Shown piece by piece: positions 42,790 to 52,330 of a stretch of 64,000 bases of DNA. The notes under the pieces were generated by a model. That model was not told the origin of the DNA. It saw only the letters and a program-made list of their open reading frames with translations, and did not search any database. The stretch's first letter is position 1. Every line of letters begins with the position of its first letter. Source of the DNA: Modestobacter lapidis (GTDB lineage: Bacteria > Actinomycetota > Actinomycetes > Mycobacteriales > Geodermatophilaceae); assembly GCA_019779905.1 (NCBI GenBank), contig JABAKE010000012.1:48573-112572 (forward strand), given 5' to 3'. A program made the position numbers and the translations under genes.

Positions 42790-43457
42790 ACACCCCCCAG
42801 CTCTCCCGCCCGGCGTGGACCCGCCGGCGCCTGCTGCTGAGCGGGCTCGCCGCGGCGGTCCTGGTCGCGGTGGTCACTCTCGCCCTGGTCGTGACCGGCT
42901 CCGGCGACGGCGGGAACGCCAGCGCGACGGCCGCGACGACGGCGCCGCCCTCGGGGGTCGTCGTCCCGACCGGCACCGTGGCCCCGGACGAGACGGTCGT
43001 CCCCGCGCCGCCCACGCCGGTCCCGGCCGGGCCGACCAGCGACGCCGACGCGTTGCCGCCCAGCCTGCCCGCCGTACCCCTCGACCAGCCCGCCGCCGTC
43101 GGCAACGGCATCACCGGGGCCGTGGTGTCGCTCGAGGCCATCGACGGGACGGCGCAGGGCCCCGGCAACGTCGCCGGCCCGGCGCTGCGGGCGACCGTGC
43201 GGATCAGCAACGACACAGCCGAGCCGGTGTCCCTGGACGCCGTCACGGTCGACCTCGCCACCGGCACCGACCTGACGCCCGCCTCGCCGCTGGACGACCC
43301 GTCGGAGCTGCCGTTCCGCGGGACCGTCGCCCCGGGGGAGGCGGCCGAGGGCCGCTACGTCTTCACCGTGCCGGTGGATGCCCGCGCGGTCGTCACGCTC
43401 TCGGTCGGGTACCAGGCCGGCGCGCCGTTCCTGGTGTTCACCGGACCGGCGGCCTGA
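42786..43457 (+). CDS. Exported or membrane-anchored protein of unknown function
   Basis: A 223-residue protein with a basic N-terminus and one TM/signal (about 14-38, RRRLLLSGLAAAVLVAVVTLALVV). A Thr/Pro/Val-rich low-complexity linker (about 45-100) leads into a compact beta-rich C-terminal domain (about 100-223) resembling DUF4352/immunoglobulin-like folds (LRATVRISNDTAEPVSLDAV). No cysteines are seen after the signal, so it is not a lipoprotein. The ATG overlaps the upstream stop (ATGA) and the next gene follows after 3 bp. Tight coupling implies a role in polysaccharide assembly or anchoring. Confidence 0.75.
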   Translation: MNTPQLSRPAWTRRRLLLSGLAAAVLVAVVTLALVVTGSGDGGNASATAATTAPPSGVVVPTGTVAPDETVVPAPPTPVPAGPTSDADALPPSLPAVPLDQPAAVGNGITGAVVSLEAIDGTAQGPGNVAGPALRATVRISNDTAEPVSLDAVTVDLATGTDLTPASPLDDPSELPFRGTVAPGEAAEGRYVFTVPVDARAVVTLSVGYQAGAPFLVFTGPAA

Positions 43458-43460
43458 CCC

Positions 43461-44693
43461 GTGGCCGCCGTCCCGACGCAGCCCCGGGTGCTGGTCGTCC
43501 ACCCCGGGGCCGAGCTGTACGGCGCCGACCGGGTGCTGCTGGCCTCGGCGGCCGCCCTGGCCACCCGCTTCGACGTCACGGTCGCGCTGCCGGGACCCGG
43601 GCCGCTCGTCGCTGAGCTCGAGGCGCGCGGGGTGCGGGTCGCCCTCTGCCGGATGCCGGTGCTGCGCAACGCCGCGCTGCGGCCCCGCGGTGCCCTCCGG
43701 CTGCTCGGCGACGCCGTGCTCGGGCTGGTGCCGGCCCTCCGGCTGATCCGGCGGCACGGCGCCGACGGCGTCTACGTCAACACCCTGACCCTGCCGTCCT
43801 GGCCGCTGCTCGCGCGGCTCGCCGGCCGGCGCTCGGTCTGCCACGTGCACGAGGCGGAGGAGTCGGCGCCGCGGCTGCTGCGGCGGGCGATGGCCGTGTG
43901 CCCGTCGCTGGCCGACCGGGTGGTGGCCAACAGCGCGTTCTGCCTCGACGTCCTGACCGATGTCGCCCCCCGGTTGCGGGCGCGCAGCACCGTCGTCCAC
44001 AACACCGTCCCGGCGCCGGCCGAGGTGCGGCCGGCCCGCGCGGAGCTCGACGGTCCGCTGCGGCTGCTGTTCGTGGGCCGGCTGTCGCCGCGGAAGGGAC
44101 CACAGGTCGCCCTCGCCACGCTGCAGGAGCTGCTGGCGCGCGGGGTGGACGCGCGGCTGGGGCTGCTCGGCTCGGTGTTCGAGGGCTACGAGTGGTTCGA
44201 GGCCGAGCTGCGCGCCACGGTCGAGGAGCACGGCCTGGGCCACCGGGTCGAGTTCCTGGGGTTCCGCGCCGACATCTGGCCGCACCTGGCCGACGCCGAC
44301 GTGGTGCTGGTGCCCTCGGTCAAGGAGGAGTCCTTCGGCAACACCGCGGTGGAGGCGGTGCTCGCCGCCCGGCCGCTCGTGGTCAGCGACCACAGCGGTC
44401 TCCGTGAGGCCGCCGCGGGCTACGCCAGCGCGCAGTCGGTGCCCGCCGGACGGACGGCCGAGTGGGCCGACGCCGTCCAGCGGGTGGCCGCGGACTGGGC
44501 CACCTTCCGGAACGCCGCCTGCGACGACGCCCGGGAGGCCCGCCGCCGGCACGCACCCCAGCGGTACCGGGACGGACTCGTCGCGGTGCTGACCTCGCTC
44601 GGCGGCGCCCGTCCGGTCCCGCCCGCGGCGCCCGCGGAGCCCGCGGCGCCCGCCGAGCCCGTGGTGGCGACGGCGGGGGACCGGCCGGCCTGA
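43461..44693 (+). CDS. GT4-family glycosyltransferase
   Basis: A 410-residue GT-B enzyme. The N-domain has VLVVHPGAELYGADRVLLASA and SVCHVHEAEESAPRLLRRAM. The C-domain has LLFVGRLSPRKGPQVALATL and the nucleotide-binding DVVLVPSVKEESFGNTAVEAVLAARPLVVSD, with the E-x7-E pair. An Ala/Pro repeat tail closes the protein. Start is GTG 43461, 3 bp after the previous stop. It probably adds one sugar of the repeat unit; donor and linkage are unknown. Confidence 0.92.
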   Translation: MAAVPTQPRVLVVHPGAELYGADRVLLASAAALATRFDVTVALPGPGPLVAELEARGVRVALCRMPVLRNAALRPRGALRLLGDAVLGLVPALRLIRRHGADGVYVNTLTLPSWPLLARLAGRRSVCHVHEAEESAPRLLRRAMAVCPSLADRVVANSAFCLDVLTDVAPRLRARSTVVHNTVPAPAEVRPARAELDGPLRLLFVGRLSPRKGPQVALATLQELLARGVDARLGLLGSVFEGYEWFEAELRATVEEHGLGHRVEFLGFRADIWPHLADADVVLVPSVKEESFGNTAVEAVLAARPLVVSDHSGLREAAAGYASAQSVPAGRTAEWADAVQRVAADWATFRNAACDDAREARRRHAPQRYRDGLVAVLTSLGGARPVPPAAPAEPAAPAEPVVATAGDRPA

Positions 44694-44790
44694 CCGCCCG
44701 TCCCGCCGCACCTTCCGGGGGATGACGACAGCACCACCCCGCCGGCGCACTGCCGGCGTACACCTCGCTCTTCGACCAGGGGGAACCACC

Positions 44791-45531
44791 GTGCTCGACA
44801 ACTCCGCGATCTCCGCCGGCCGGGTCCGGACGGCCACCCCGCCGGTGTTCATGTACCACTCGATCAGCCCGTCGACCCGGCCCGACCCGCACCGGCTGCG
44901 CGTCTCCCCGGCGCGGCTGGACCGGCACCTGCGGCTGCTGCGCCGGCTGGGGCTACGGGGGGTGTCGCTCTCCGAGCTGCTGCGCGCCGCGGACCGCGGC
45001 GCGGCCCGCGGGCTCATCGGGCTGACCTTCGACGACGGCTACACCGACTATCTCGAGCACGCTCTGCCGGTACTCCAGCGGCACGGGATGACCAGCACGC
45101 TCTACGTGGTCGCCGGCCGCCTGGGCGGCAGCAACGAGTGGGACGACGGCCCCCGACTGGGCCTGATGGACGCCGACCAGGTGCGCGCCGTCGCCGCCGC
45201 CGGGCAGGAGGTGGGCAGCCACACGATGACCCATCCGCACCTGGCCGGCGCCGGCGCCGGCACCCTGGCCGCGGAGATCGGCGGCAGCCGCGAGGTCCTG
45301 GCCGACGTCCTGCAGGCCGAGGTGGCCGGCTTCTGCTATCCCTACGGCGAGTTCGACGACGCCGCGGCCGACGCCGTCCGGGCGGCCGGCTACGACCACG
45401 GATGCGTCATCGGCGACTACGACCCGGGCGACCGGTTCACCCTGCCCCGCTGCTACATCAGCCCCCGCGACACCGCCGCGCACCTGATCGCGCGGATCGC
45501 CCGGCACTCGGTGCGGCTGCGGCTGCACTGA
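44791..45531 (+). CDS. Polysaccharide deacetylase (NodB/CE4 domain)
   Basis: A 246-residue CE4 deacetylase. It has PVFMYHSISPS, the catalytic LTFDDGYTDY (metal Asp), SHTMTHPHL (the H-x3-H metal pair) and FCYPYGEFDD. No signal peptide is visible, so it may act on lipid-linked or cytoplasmic precursors or be anchored otherwise. GTG 44791 follows AGGGGGAA at good spacing; ATG 44722 upstream abuts its purine run and is less likely. It could modify GlcNAc residues of the polymer. Confidence 0.9.
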   Translation: MLDNSAISAGRVRTATPPVFMYHSISPSTRPDPHRLRVSPARLDRHLRLLRRLGLRGVSLSELLRAADRGAARGLIGLTFDDGYTDYLEHALPVLQRHGMTSTLYVVAGRLGGSNEWDDGPRLGLMDADQVRAVAAAGQEVGSHTMTHPHLAGAGAGTLAAEIGGSREVLADVLQAEVAGFCYPYGEFDDAAADAVRAAGYDHGCVIGDYDPGDRFTLPRCYISPRDTAAHLIARIARHSVRLRLH

Positions 45532-45844
45532 GCTCCGCCGTACCCCGCGTCGACCCTCGCCGGGTCGGCCCCGCGCTGCACCACAGCGCCGGGCCGGCCC
45601 GGCTCTCGCGTTCCCGGCCCCTGCGGGCGCCCGGGTAGCGCGGCCGTGTGTGCGGTTGCTCTACGTAACCACAATTTACTCACCGAGCGTCACCCAGGTT
45701 TCCGCAAGCCCCTCGCCCACCTGCACAAATGCACCAAAAGGGGTGACTGGCTCACTCTGGCGACTGATCGATCGTCACGCTTAGTGTTCGTTTACCGCGT
45801 TGGGACCACCAGGGTCCGAGCGGATGAGCGACTGGGGAACGAGC
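45532..45844 (+). other. 313-bp AT-enriched leader before the giant secreted protein gene
   Basis: No gene is seen. The part 45650-45800 is clearly less GC-rich than the rest of the window (for example ACAATTTACT and CAAATGCACCAAAAGGGG) and is the probable promoter and leader of the large gene. GTGAC (45740-45744) and GTCAC (45774-45778) form an inverted pair. It separates that gene from the deacetylase transcript. Confidence 0.45.
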
Positions 45845-48800
45845 ATGACGGCACGCAAGGCGCCCATGGCGTCACGGTGCATCGCCGGGGTGACGAGCCT
45901 GCTGCTGGCAGCGGGCGGCCTCGGCCTGATGGCCCCCGCGGCCCGGGCGGACTCCGCGCCGGTGAACCCGGCCGACCCGGCCACCCCCACCACGGTGACC
46001 GCCGACGCGCTGCCCACCGTGCAGATCAACGGCGTCGCGTGGTCCCAGGTCGTCGTCGGCGACACCGTCTACGTCGCCGGAAAGTTCACCACCGCCCGCC
46101 CGGCCGGCGCTGCTGCCGGCACGCAGGAGGTGGCGCGCAACAACTTCCTGGCCTACGACATCCGTACCGGGGAGCTGATCACCTCCTTCGTGCCGAGCCT
46201 CAACGCCCAGGCGCTGGCCGTCACCGCCTCCCCGGACGGCACGCGCGTCTACGTCGCCGGTGACTTCACCGTGGCCGACGGCCAGGTGCGCAACCGGATC
46301 GCGGCCTACGACACCGGCACCGGCCGGCTGGTCGCCGACTTCAGGCCCAGCGTCTCCGGCCAGGTCCGCGCCCTCGCGGCCACCGACGACAAGGTCTACC
46401 TCGGCGGCAACCTCACCGCCGTCGGCTCGACCAGCCGCACCCGGTTGGCCGCGGTGTCCGCGGCCAACGGCGCGCTGCTGCCGTGGGCGCCGGTGGCCGG
46501 CGCCGCTGCCACGGCCGGCAGCAACGAGGTCCTGGCCATGGTGCTCACCAACGGCGGCTCCCAGGTCGTGGTGGGCGGGCGGTTCAACTCGCTCAACAAC
46601 ACCCCGGCCGCCGGCGTCGGCGCGCTGGACGCGGGAACCGGGGCCACCCGACCCTTCGCCGTCAACCAGAAGATCACCAACCAGGGCGTCAACTCCGCCG
46701 TCTACAGCCTGAGCACCGACGGGACGACCGTCTACGGCACCGGGTACGACTTCAACGGCCCCGGCAACCTCGAGGGCACCTTCGCCGCCGAGGCCGCCGG
46801 TGGCGCGATCCGCTGGATCGGCGACTGCCGCGGCGACTCCTACTCCAGCTTCCCCGTCGGCGGCGCCCTGTACGTCGCGTCGCACGCCCACGACTGCGCC
46901 AACATCGGTGGCTTTCCGGAGCACAACCCCCAGGTCAACAAGTACGCCACCGCGGAGAGCCTCGCGGCGACCGGCCGGACCGGCGCCTTCACGATGGAGA
47001 ACGCCAACCTCGCCGGGCAGGCCGCGCCCTCCCTGCTGAACTGGTTCCCCAGCTTCGCCGGCGGCACCTACACCGGCCAGAACCAGGCCGGCTGGTCGGT
47101 GACCGGCACCAGCGAGTACGTCGTCTTCGGCGGCGAGTTCCCCCGGGTCAACGGCGCTACCCAGCAGGGGCTGGTGCGCTTCGCCTTCGCCGGGACGGCG
47201 CCGGCCGCGATGGGCCCGACGGGCGGTGGGCTGACCCCGACCGTCGTCCCGACCGGCCCGGGTGCCGCCCGGGTCAGCTGGACCGAGAGCACCGACCAGG
47301 ACGACGCGAACCTGACCTACCGCGTCTACCGGGACGACGGCACCACCCCGGTGCACGAGGTCACGTCCACCTCGACCTGGTACGACGTGAACACCCTCGC
47401 GTTCACCGACACCGGCCTGTCCGCCGGCCGGCACACCTACCGGATCGGCGTGCTCGACCCGACGGGCAACAAGAACACCGGGGCGTGGACGTCGGTGGAC
47501 GTCGCAGCCGGCACCGCCGCCCAGCGGTCCTACGCCGCGACGGTCAAGGCCGACGGGGCGGCCAACCACTGGTCCCTCGGTGAGCGCAGGGGCAGCACGG
47601 TCGCCTACGACAGCGTCGGCGGCAGCGACCTGACCGTGCACGGCGGCATCAGCCTGGGCCAGGCCGGCGCCATCGCCAGGGACGGCGACACGGCGGCGAA
47701 CACCCTGGGGCAGAACTCCAGCTTCCTGGCCACCCAGAAGCCGGTCCTGGGCCCGCAGACGTTCTCCATCGAGGCCTGGTTCACCACGACCACCTGGGGT
47801 GGCGGCAAGATCATCGGCTTCGGGAGCAGCAACACCGGCACCAGCGCCAACTACGACCGGCACGTCTACATGGACTTCTTCGGCCGGCTCCACTTCGGCC
47901 TGTGGCCCGGGTCCGAGCGGATCGTCACCAGCCCGAAGTCGTACAACGACGGCCGGTTCCACCACGTCGTGGCCACGGTCGACGCCACCGGGATGACCCT
48001 CTACGTCGACGGCAAGGCGGTCGCCTCGCGCACCGACACGACCGGCGGCCAGCCGGGTTACGGCTACTGGCGGATCGGCGGGGACAGCACCTGGTCCGGG
48101 GCCAAGTTCTTCAGCGGGCGGGTCGACGAGGTCGCCATCTACCCGAAGGCGCTCACCGGCAGGCAGGTGGCCGACCACTACACGGCCGGCAGCACGGGGG
48201 CGGTGCTCAACCTCCCGCCGACCGCGGCGTTCACCTCGGCGAGCACCGACCTGACCGCCACCCTGGACGCCGCGGCCTCCGGCGACTCCGACGGCACGGT
48301 GACCTCCTGGGCGTGGGCCTTCGGCGACGGGACGACGGGCACCGGCCGCACGGTCACGCACACCTACCGGGCCGCCGGCACCTACGGCGTCACCCTGACG
48401 GTGACCGACGACAAGGGCACCACCGCCACCCGCACCACGTCGGTGACGGTGACGGCGCCGATCCCGAACGCCCCGCCGACCGCGGACTTCACCGCGGCGG
48501 GCGCCGGGCTGGCCGGCACCTTCGACGCCGCCGCGGCGCAGGACGTCGACGGCACCATCACCGGCTACGCCTGGGACTTCGGTGACGGGAGCACGGGTAC
48601 CGGCGCCCAGGCGTCGCACCAGTACGCCGCGGACGGCACCTACACCGTCACTCTCCGGGTCACCGACGACGACGGCGCGACGACCACCGGTACGCAGGAG
48701 ATCACCGTCTCCTCCGACCTCCTGGCCTCGGACGCCTTCGACCGGACGGTGCCCGGCGGGCTGGGAACGGCGGACGTGGGCGGGAACTGGACGGTGGTGT

Positions 48801-50890
48801 CCGGTGCCAGCCGCCAGTCGGTGGCCGACGGTGCCGCGGTGTTCGCCATGACCAGGGGCACCAACACCGGCTCGTACCTGGATGCGGTGTCGCAGACGAG
48901 CGCCGACGTGCGGACGACGGTGGCGCTGTCGTCGGTGCCGACCGGCGGCGGGGCGATGGTCTACGTCGGCGCCCGCCGGGTCGCCAGCAACCTGACCTAC
49001 CAGGCCCGGCTCCGTTTCCTGGCCGACGGGAGCGTGCGGGTGGCCGCCGTGCGGCTGGCCGGGAGCACCGACGAGGTGCTGATCGGCAGCGAGGTCGCCG
49101 TTCCTGGCCTGACCTACACCGCGGGCACGGAGCTCGACGTCCGGGTGCAGGCCGCCGGCACCGGCACCACCGACCTGTCGGTCACGGTGTGGGAGACGGG
49201 CACCGCGCAGCCGGCCACCCCGACGGTGACCCGGACCGACTCGACCCCTGAGTTGCAGGCGGCGGGTGCGGTGGGGCTGTCTTCCTACCTGTCGGGCAGT
49301 GCCGGCTCGGCGGTGGAGCTCCGCGTCAGCGAGTTCACCGTCACCCCGGTCGGCATCACGGTGCCGGGCGATGCTCCGGCGCCGGCTGAGCCGGAGACCC
49401 CGGCCGAGCCGGAGACCCCGGCCGACCCCGAGGTGCCCGGTGCGCCGGCGCAGCTGGCCTCGGACGCCTTCGACCGGACGGTGTCCGGTGGGCTGGGAAC
49501 GGCGGACGTCGGTGGCGCCTGGACGGTGTCGGCCGGCGGGTCCCGCCAGTCGGTGGAAGGCGGTGACGCCGTGTTCACGATGAACAAGGGCACCAACACC
49601 GGCTCGTACCTGGATGCGGTGTTGCAGCCGAGCGCCGACGTGCGGACGACGGTGTCGCTGTCGTCGGTGCCGACCGGCGGTGGGGCGATGGTCTACGTCG
49701 GCGCCCGCCGCGTGGACACCAACCAGGCCTACCAGGCCCGGGTGCGCTTCCTGGCCGACGGCCGGGTCGGGGTGGCCGCGGTGCGGCTGTCCGGGAGCAC
49801 CGCCGAGGTGATCATCGGCAAGGAGGTCCTGCTCAGCGGGCTCACCTACACCCCGGGCAACGAGCTCGACGTCCGGGTCCGGGCCTCGGGCACCGGCACC
49901 ACCGAGCTCGCGGTGACGGTGTGGGCGGCGGGCACGGACGAGCCGGCCGGCCCGACGGTGAGCGTCACCGACAGCACCGATGCGCTGCAGGCGCCGGGTG
50001 GGGTGGGCCTCACGGCCTACCTGTCCGGCAGCGCGTCGGCGCCGGTCGAGCTCCGCATCGGCGAGTTCACCGTCACCCCGGTCGGCGCGGCGCCGGCCGA
50101 GCCGGTGCAGCCGGAGGTCCCGGCCGAGCCGGAGGCCCCGGAGGTCCCGGAGGTCCCGGAAGTCCCGGAGGTCCCGGAAGTCCCGGCCGAGCCGGAGGCC
50201 CCGGAGGTCCCGGAGGTCCCGGCCGAGCCGGAGGTCCCGGCGGACGCCGACGTGCTGGCGGTGGACGGGTTCGACCGGACGGTGTCCGGCGGCCTGGGTG
50301 CTGCGGACGACGGGAGCGCCTGGACGGTGGCGGCCGGCGCAGCCCGGCAGTCGGTGGCCGACGGAGCGGCGACGTTCGCCCTGACCAGCGGCACCAACAC
50401 CGGCTCCTACCTCGCTGAGGTCGCGCAGACGGGGGTCGACGTCCGGACCACGCTGTCGCTGTCGGGGGTGCCGACCGGCGGCGGGGCCAGCGTCTACGTG
50501 GGGGCGCGCCGGGTGGGCACCAACCTGGCCTACCAGGGCCGCGTGCGCTTCCTCGCCGACGGCACCGTGGGCGTGGCGCTGGCCAAGCTCGACGGCACCA
50601 GCGACGAGGTGCTGCTCGGCCGGGAGGTCCTCGTGGAGGACCTGGTCTACGTCCCGGGCACGGAGCTCGACGTCCGGGTGACGGCGTCCGGCACCGACGC
50701 CACCGAGCTGTCGGTCACGGTGTGGGCGGCCGGCGCCGCCGAGCCGACCACCCCGACGGTGACCGGTTCGGACACCACCGCGGCGCTGCAGGCGCCGGGT
50801 GCGGTCGGCCTCAACGCCTACCTCTCCGGCAGCGCCTCGGCGCCGGTGGACGTGCGGTTCGCCCAGATCACCGTCACCCCGGTCGGCTGA
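45845..50890 (+). CDS. Large secreted multidomain protein (propeller-FN3-LamG-PKD x2-triplicated C-terminal module)
   Basis: A 1,681-residue exported protein. A signal peptide ends near ARADS (about residue 36). Residues ~40-450 form a repeated beta-propeller ([30 protein letters not shown]). An FN3-like domain follows (~465-558), then a LamG/concanavalin-like domain (~561-785, [20 protein letters not shown]), two PKD domains (~789-872 and ~874-958, [11 protein letters not shown] and [11 protein letters not shown]), then three ~212-residue modules separated by Pro/Glu linkers. No sortase motif or C-terminal TM is visible. The gene lies inside the polysaccharide cluster, so it is a candidate matrix protein or polysaccharide-binding adhesin. 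ATG 45845 follows GGGGAACGAGC; ATG 45824 is an alternative. Confidence 0.88.
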   Translation: MTARKAPMASRCIAGVTSLLLAAGGLGLMAPAARADSAPVNPADPATPTTVTADALPTVQINGVAWSQVVVGDTVYVAGKFTTARPAGAAAGTQEVARNNFLAYDIRTGELITSFVPSLNAQALAVTASPDGTRVYVAGDFTVADGQVRNRIAAYDTGTGRLVADFRPSVSGQVRALAATDDKVYLGGNLTAVGSTSRTRLAAVSAANGALLPWAPVAGAAATAGSNEVLAMVLTNGGSQVVVGGRFNSLNNTPAAGVGALDAGTGATRPFAVNQKITNQGVNSAVYSLSTDGTTVYGTGYDFNGPGNLEGTFAAEAAGGAIRWIGDCRGDSYSSFPVGGALYVASHAHDCANIGGFPEHNPQVNKYATAESLAATGRTGAFTMENANLAGQAAPSLLNWFPSFAGGTYTGQNQAGWSVTGTSEYVVFGGEFPRVNGATQQGLVRFAFAGTAPAAMGPTGGGLTPTVVPTGPGAARVSWTESTDQDDANLTYRVYRDDGTTPVHEVTSTSTWYDVNTLAFTDTGLSAGRHTYRIGVLDPTGNKNTGAWTSVDVAAGTAAQRSYAATVKADGAANHWSLGERRGSTVAYDSVGGSDLTVHGGISLGQAGAIARDGDTAANTLGQNSSFLATQKPVLGPQTFSIEAWFTTTTWGGGKIIGFGSSNTGTSANYDRHVYMDFFGRLHFGLWPGSERIVTSPKSYNDGRFHHVVATVDATGMTLYVDGKAVASRTDTTGGQPGYGYWRIGGDSTWSGAKFFSGRVDEVAIYPKALTGRQVADHYTAGSTGAVLNLPPTAAFTSASTDLTATLDAAASGDSDGTVTSWAWAFGDGTTGTGRTVTHTYRAAGTYGVTLTVTDDKGTTATRTTSVTVTAPIPNAPPTADFTAAGAGLAGTFDAAAAQDVDGTITGYAWDFGDGSTGTGAQASHQYAADGTYTVTLRVTDDDGATTTGTQEITVSSDLLASDAFDRTVPGGLGTADVGGNWTVVSGASRQSVADGAAVFAMTRGTNTGSYLDAVSQTSADVRTTVALSSVPTGGGAMVYVGARRVASNLTYQARLRFLADGSVRVAAVRLAGSTDEVLIGSEVAVPGLTYTAGTELDVRVQAAGTGTTDLSVTVWETGTAQPATPTVTRTDSTPELQAAGAVGLSSYLSGSAGSAVELRVSEFTVTPVGITVPGDAPAPAEPETPAEPETPADPEVPGAPAQLASDAFDRTVSGGLGTADVGGAWTVSAGGSRQSVEGGDAVFTMNKGTNTGSYLDAVLQPSADVRTTVSLSSVPTGGGAMVYVGARRVDTNQAYQARVRFLADGRVGVAAVRLSGSTAEVIIGKEVLLSGLTYTPGNELDVRVRASGTGTTELAVTVWAAGTDEPAGPTVSVTDSTDALQAPGGVGLTAYLSGSASAPVELRIGEFTVTPVGAAPAEPVQPEVPAEPEAPEVPEVPEVPEVPEVPAEPEAPEVPEVPAEPEVPADADVLAVDGFDRTVSGGLGAADDGSAWTVAAGAARQSVADGAATFALTSGTNTGSYLAEVAQTGVDVRTTLSLSGVPTGGGASVYVGARRVGTNLAYQGRVRFLADGTVGVALAKLDGTSDEVLLGREVLVEDLVYVPGTELDVRVTASGTDATELSVTVWAAGAAEPTTPTVTGSDTTAALQAPGAVGLNAYLSGSASAPVDVRFAQITVTPVG
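48716..50890 (+). repeat. Three in-frame copies of a ~640-bp module with 9-bp linker repeats
   Basis: Copies lie at about 48716-49357, 49451-50092 and 50249-50890. Each encodes a module starting [17 protein letters not shown] (third copy DGFDRTV) and ending [10 protein letters not shown]. Shared blocks include [28 protein letters not shown] and RVRFLADG. The second linker (50091-50248) is built from 9-bp units of the type CCGGAGGTC, giving PEV repeats. The module is probably a jelly-roll carbohydrate-binding domain; I do not recognise a named family. Confidence 0.85.
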
Positions 50891-50900
50891 CCGGCCGCGG

Positions 50901-50976
50901 GGCCGCACCACCCGGTGCGGTCCCGCGTTCACCACTTCGGATGACACCCGGTCCCGCCCAGGCGGAACCGGGTGTC
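50901..50976 (+). terminator. Two hairpins after the giant gene
   Basis: CCGCACC (50903-50909) pairs with GGTGCGG (50914-50920) across ACCC. GACACCCGGT (50943-50952) pairs with ACCGGGTGTC (50967-50976) and is followed by CGTCGTT. The pair lies between the giant gene and the flippase gene, so the flippase may be expressed separately. Confidence 0.6.
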
Positions 50977-50996
50977 GTCGTTGGGAGGATCGACCG

Positions 50997-52301
50997 GTGA
51001 CCGGTCTCGCGCGCGTGCTGCGGCGTCCTGCCGCCGGCGCGCTGGCCGGGCAGGCCACCTCGGCGCTGGCCGGGCTCGTGCTCCAGGTCGCGGCCGCCCG
51101 CGAGCTCGGGGCGGCCGGGCTGGCGGCCTTCTCCCTCGTCTACGGGGCGATCGTGCTGGCCACCGCCGTGTGCAGCGGCCTGGTCGGTGACTCGCTCACC
51201 GTGCTCGACCGCACCGATCCCGGCATCCGGGCCGGCCTGCACGTGGGCACGGCCGTGGTCTCCGGCGCCGCCGGCCTGGTCGGGTGCCTGCTGGCCGTGG
51301 TCACCGGCCTGGTGCCGGCATGGGCCGGCCTGCTGCTGGGTCTGGCGACCGCCGCCTTCATCGTCGAGGACACCCTGCGCCGCCTGCTCATGGCGGCCGG
51401 CCGGTTCTGGTCGCTGCCGGCCGTCGATGTCACCAGCATGGCCCTGGCGCTGGCCGTCCTGGTCTGGCTGGCGACGACCGGGAACCTGAGCCTCACCTCC
51501 TTCGTCGTGGCGCTGCTGGCCGGGCAGACCGGTGCCGCGCTGGTGGCCTGGGTGCTGCTGCCGGCCACCGAGCGCCCCCACGGGCCGTGGCGGCGGCCCT
51601 CGATCGCCGTGGTGGTGTCCTTCGGTGCCTGGCGGGCTGCTTCCCAGGCGGTCCGGCCCGCCTTGCTCACGGTGCTCCGCGTGCTGGTCGTGGGCCTCGC
51701 CGGCGCGGCCGCCTACGGCCCCCTCGAGGCGGCGCGGGTGTACACCGCTCCCACCCTGGTGCTGGTCGCCGGGCTCGGCTCCTTCCTCCTCCCGCACTTC
51801 GTCTCCCTCCGGTCCCGCGGCCCGGCCGCCGGGCTGCGCACCGCCGACCGCGCAGCGGCCGGCCTGGCGCTCGCGGTGGGCGCGATCGGCCTGGCCGGAG
51901 TCGCCGCGCTGCCGTGGCTCGGTCCGTTGCTCACCGGGGGCGGCTACGGCGTCCCGGTCGCGGCGGTGGCCGGCTGGGCGCTGTACGCCGTCGCCGGGGC
52001 GGTGCTGCTGCCGTACTCCGGCCTCGCCGCCGTGCACGGCGTCCAGCGCCGGGTGCTGGCGCTGCGCGGCCTCGAGTTCGCCGCTCTCGGCCTGGCGGCC
52101 CTGCTGGTCGCGCTGGCCGACGGCGCGGTGGTCTGGGTGCCGCTGGTGCTTGCGCTCGGGCCCGTCCTGGCCGCCCTGGCGGTGCGCCAGACGGTGGTGC
52201 TGCCGATCGTGCGCGACGCGGCAGCCGAGCCGGCCGCCGCCGACCGCAGGAGCGCCCCGGCCGGCGTCGCAGCCGTCCGTGGGGGCGTGGCGGCCCCGTG
52301 A
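50997..52301 (+). CDS. MOP-superfamily polysaccharide flippase (Wzx-like)
   Basis: A 434-residue membrane protein with about 12 TMs and few charges, of the MATE/Wzx type that moves lipid-linked oligosaccharide across the membrane. The first helix LARVLRRPAAGALAGQATSALAGLVLQVAAARELG has the usual amphipathic start. GTG 50997 follows TGGGAGGAT. Context (priming enzyme, glycosyltransferases, ligase, Wzz) supports the assignment; the fold is read from hydrophobicity, not from a sharp motif. Confidence 0.8.
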   Translation: MTGLARVLRRPAAGALAGQATSALAGLVLQVAAARELGAAGLAAFSLVYGAIVLATAVCSGLVGDSLTVLDRTDPGIRAGLHVGTAVVSGAAGLVGCLLAVVTGLVPAWAGLLLGLATAAFIVEDTLRRLLMAAGRFWSLPAVDVTSMALALAVLVWLATTGNLSLTSFVVALLAGQTGAALVAWVLLPATERPHGPWRRPSIAVVVSFGAWRAASQAVRPALLTVLRVLVVGLAGAAAYGPLEAARVYTAPTLVLVAGLGSFLLPHFVSLRSRGPAAGLRTADRAAAGLALAVGAIGLAGVAALPWLGPLLTGGGYGVPVAAVAGWALYAVAGAVLLPYSGLAAVHGVQRRVLALRGLEFAALGLAALLVALADGAVVWVPLVLALGPVLAALAVRQTVVLPIVRDAAAEPAAADRRSAPAGVAAVRGGVAAP

Positions 52302-52330
52302 CCCGAGCCCTGACAGCACGCGAGGTGACC

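Noticed and set aside
45872..51058. A reading frame of more than 1,700 codons on the minus strand opposite the giant secreted protein gene
   Set aside because: Very high GC suppresses stop codons on the opposite strand. The translation is Arg/Gly/Ala/His-rich without domains, while the plus-strand frame has a signal peptide and recognised domains.
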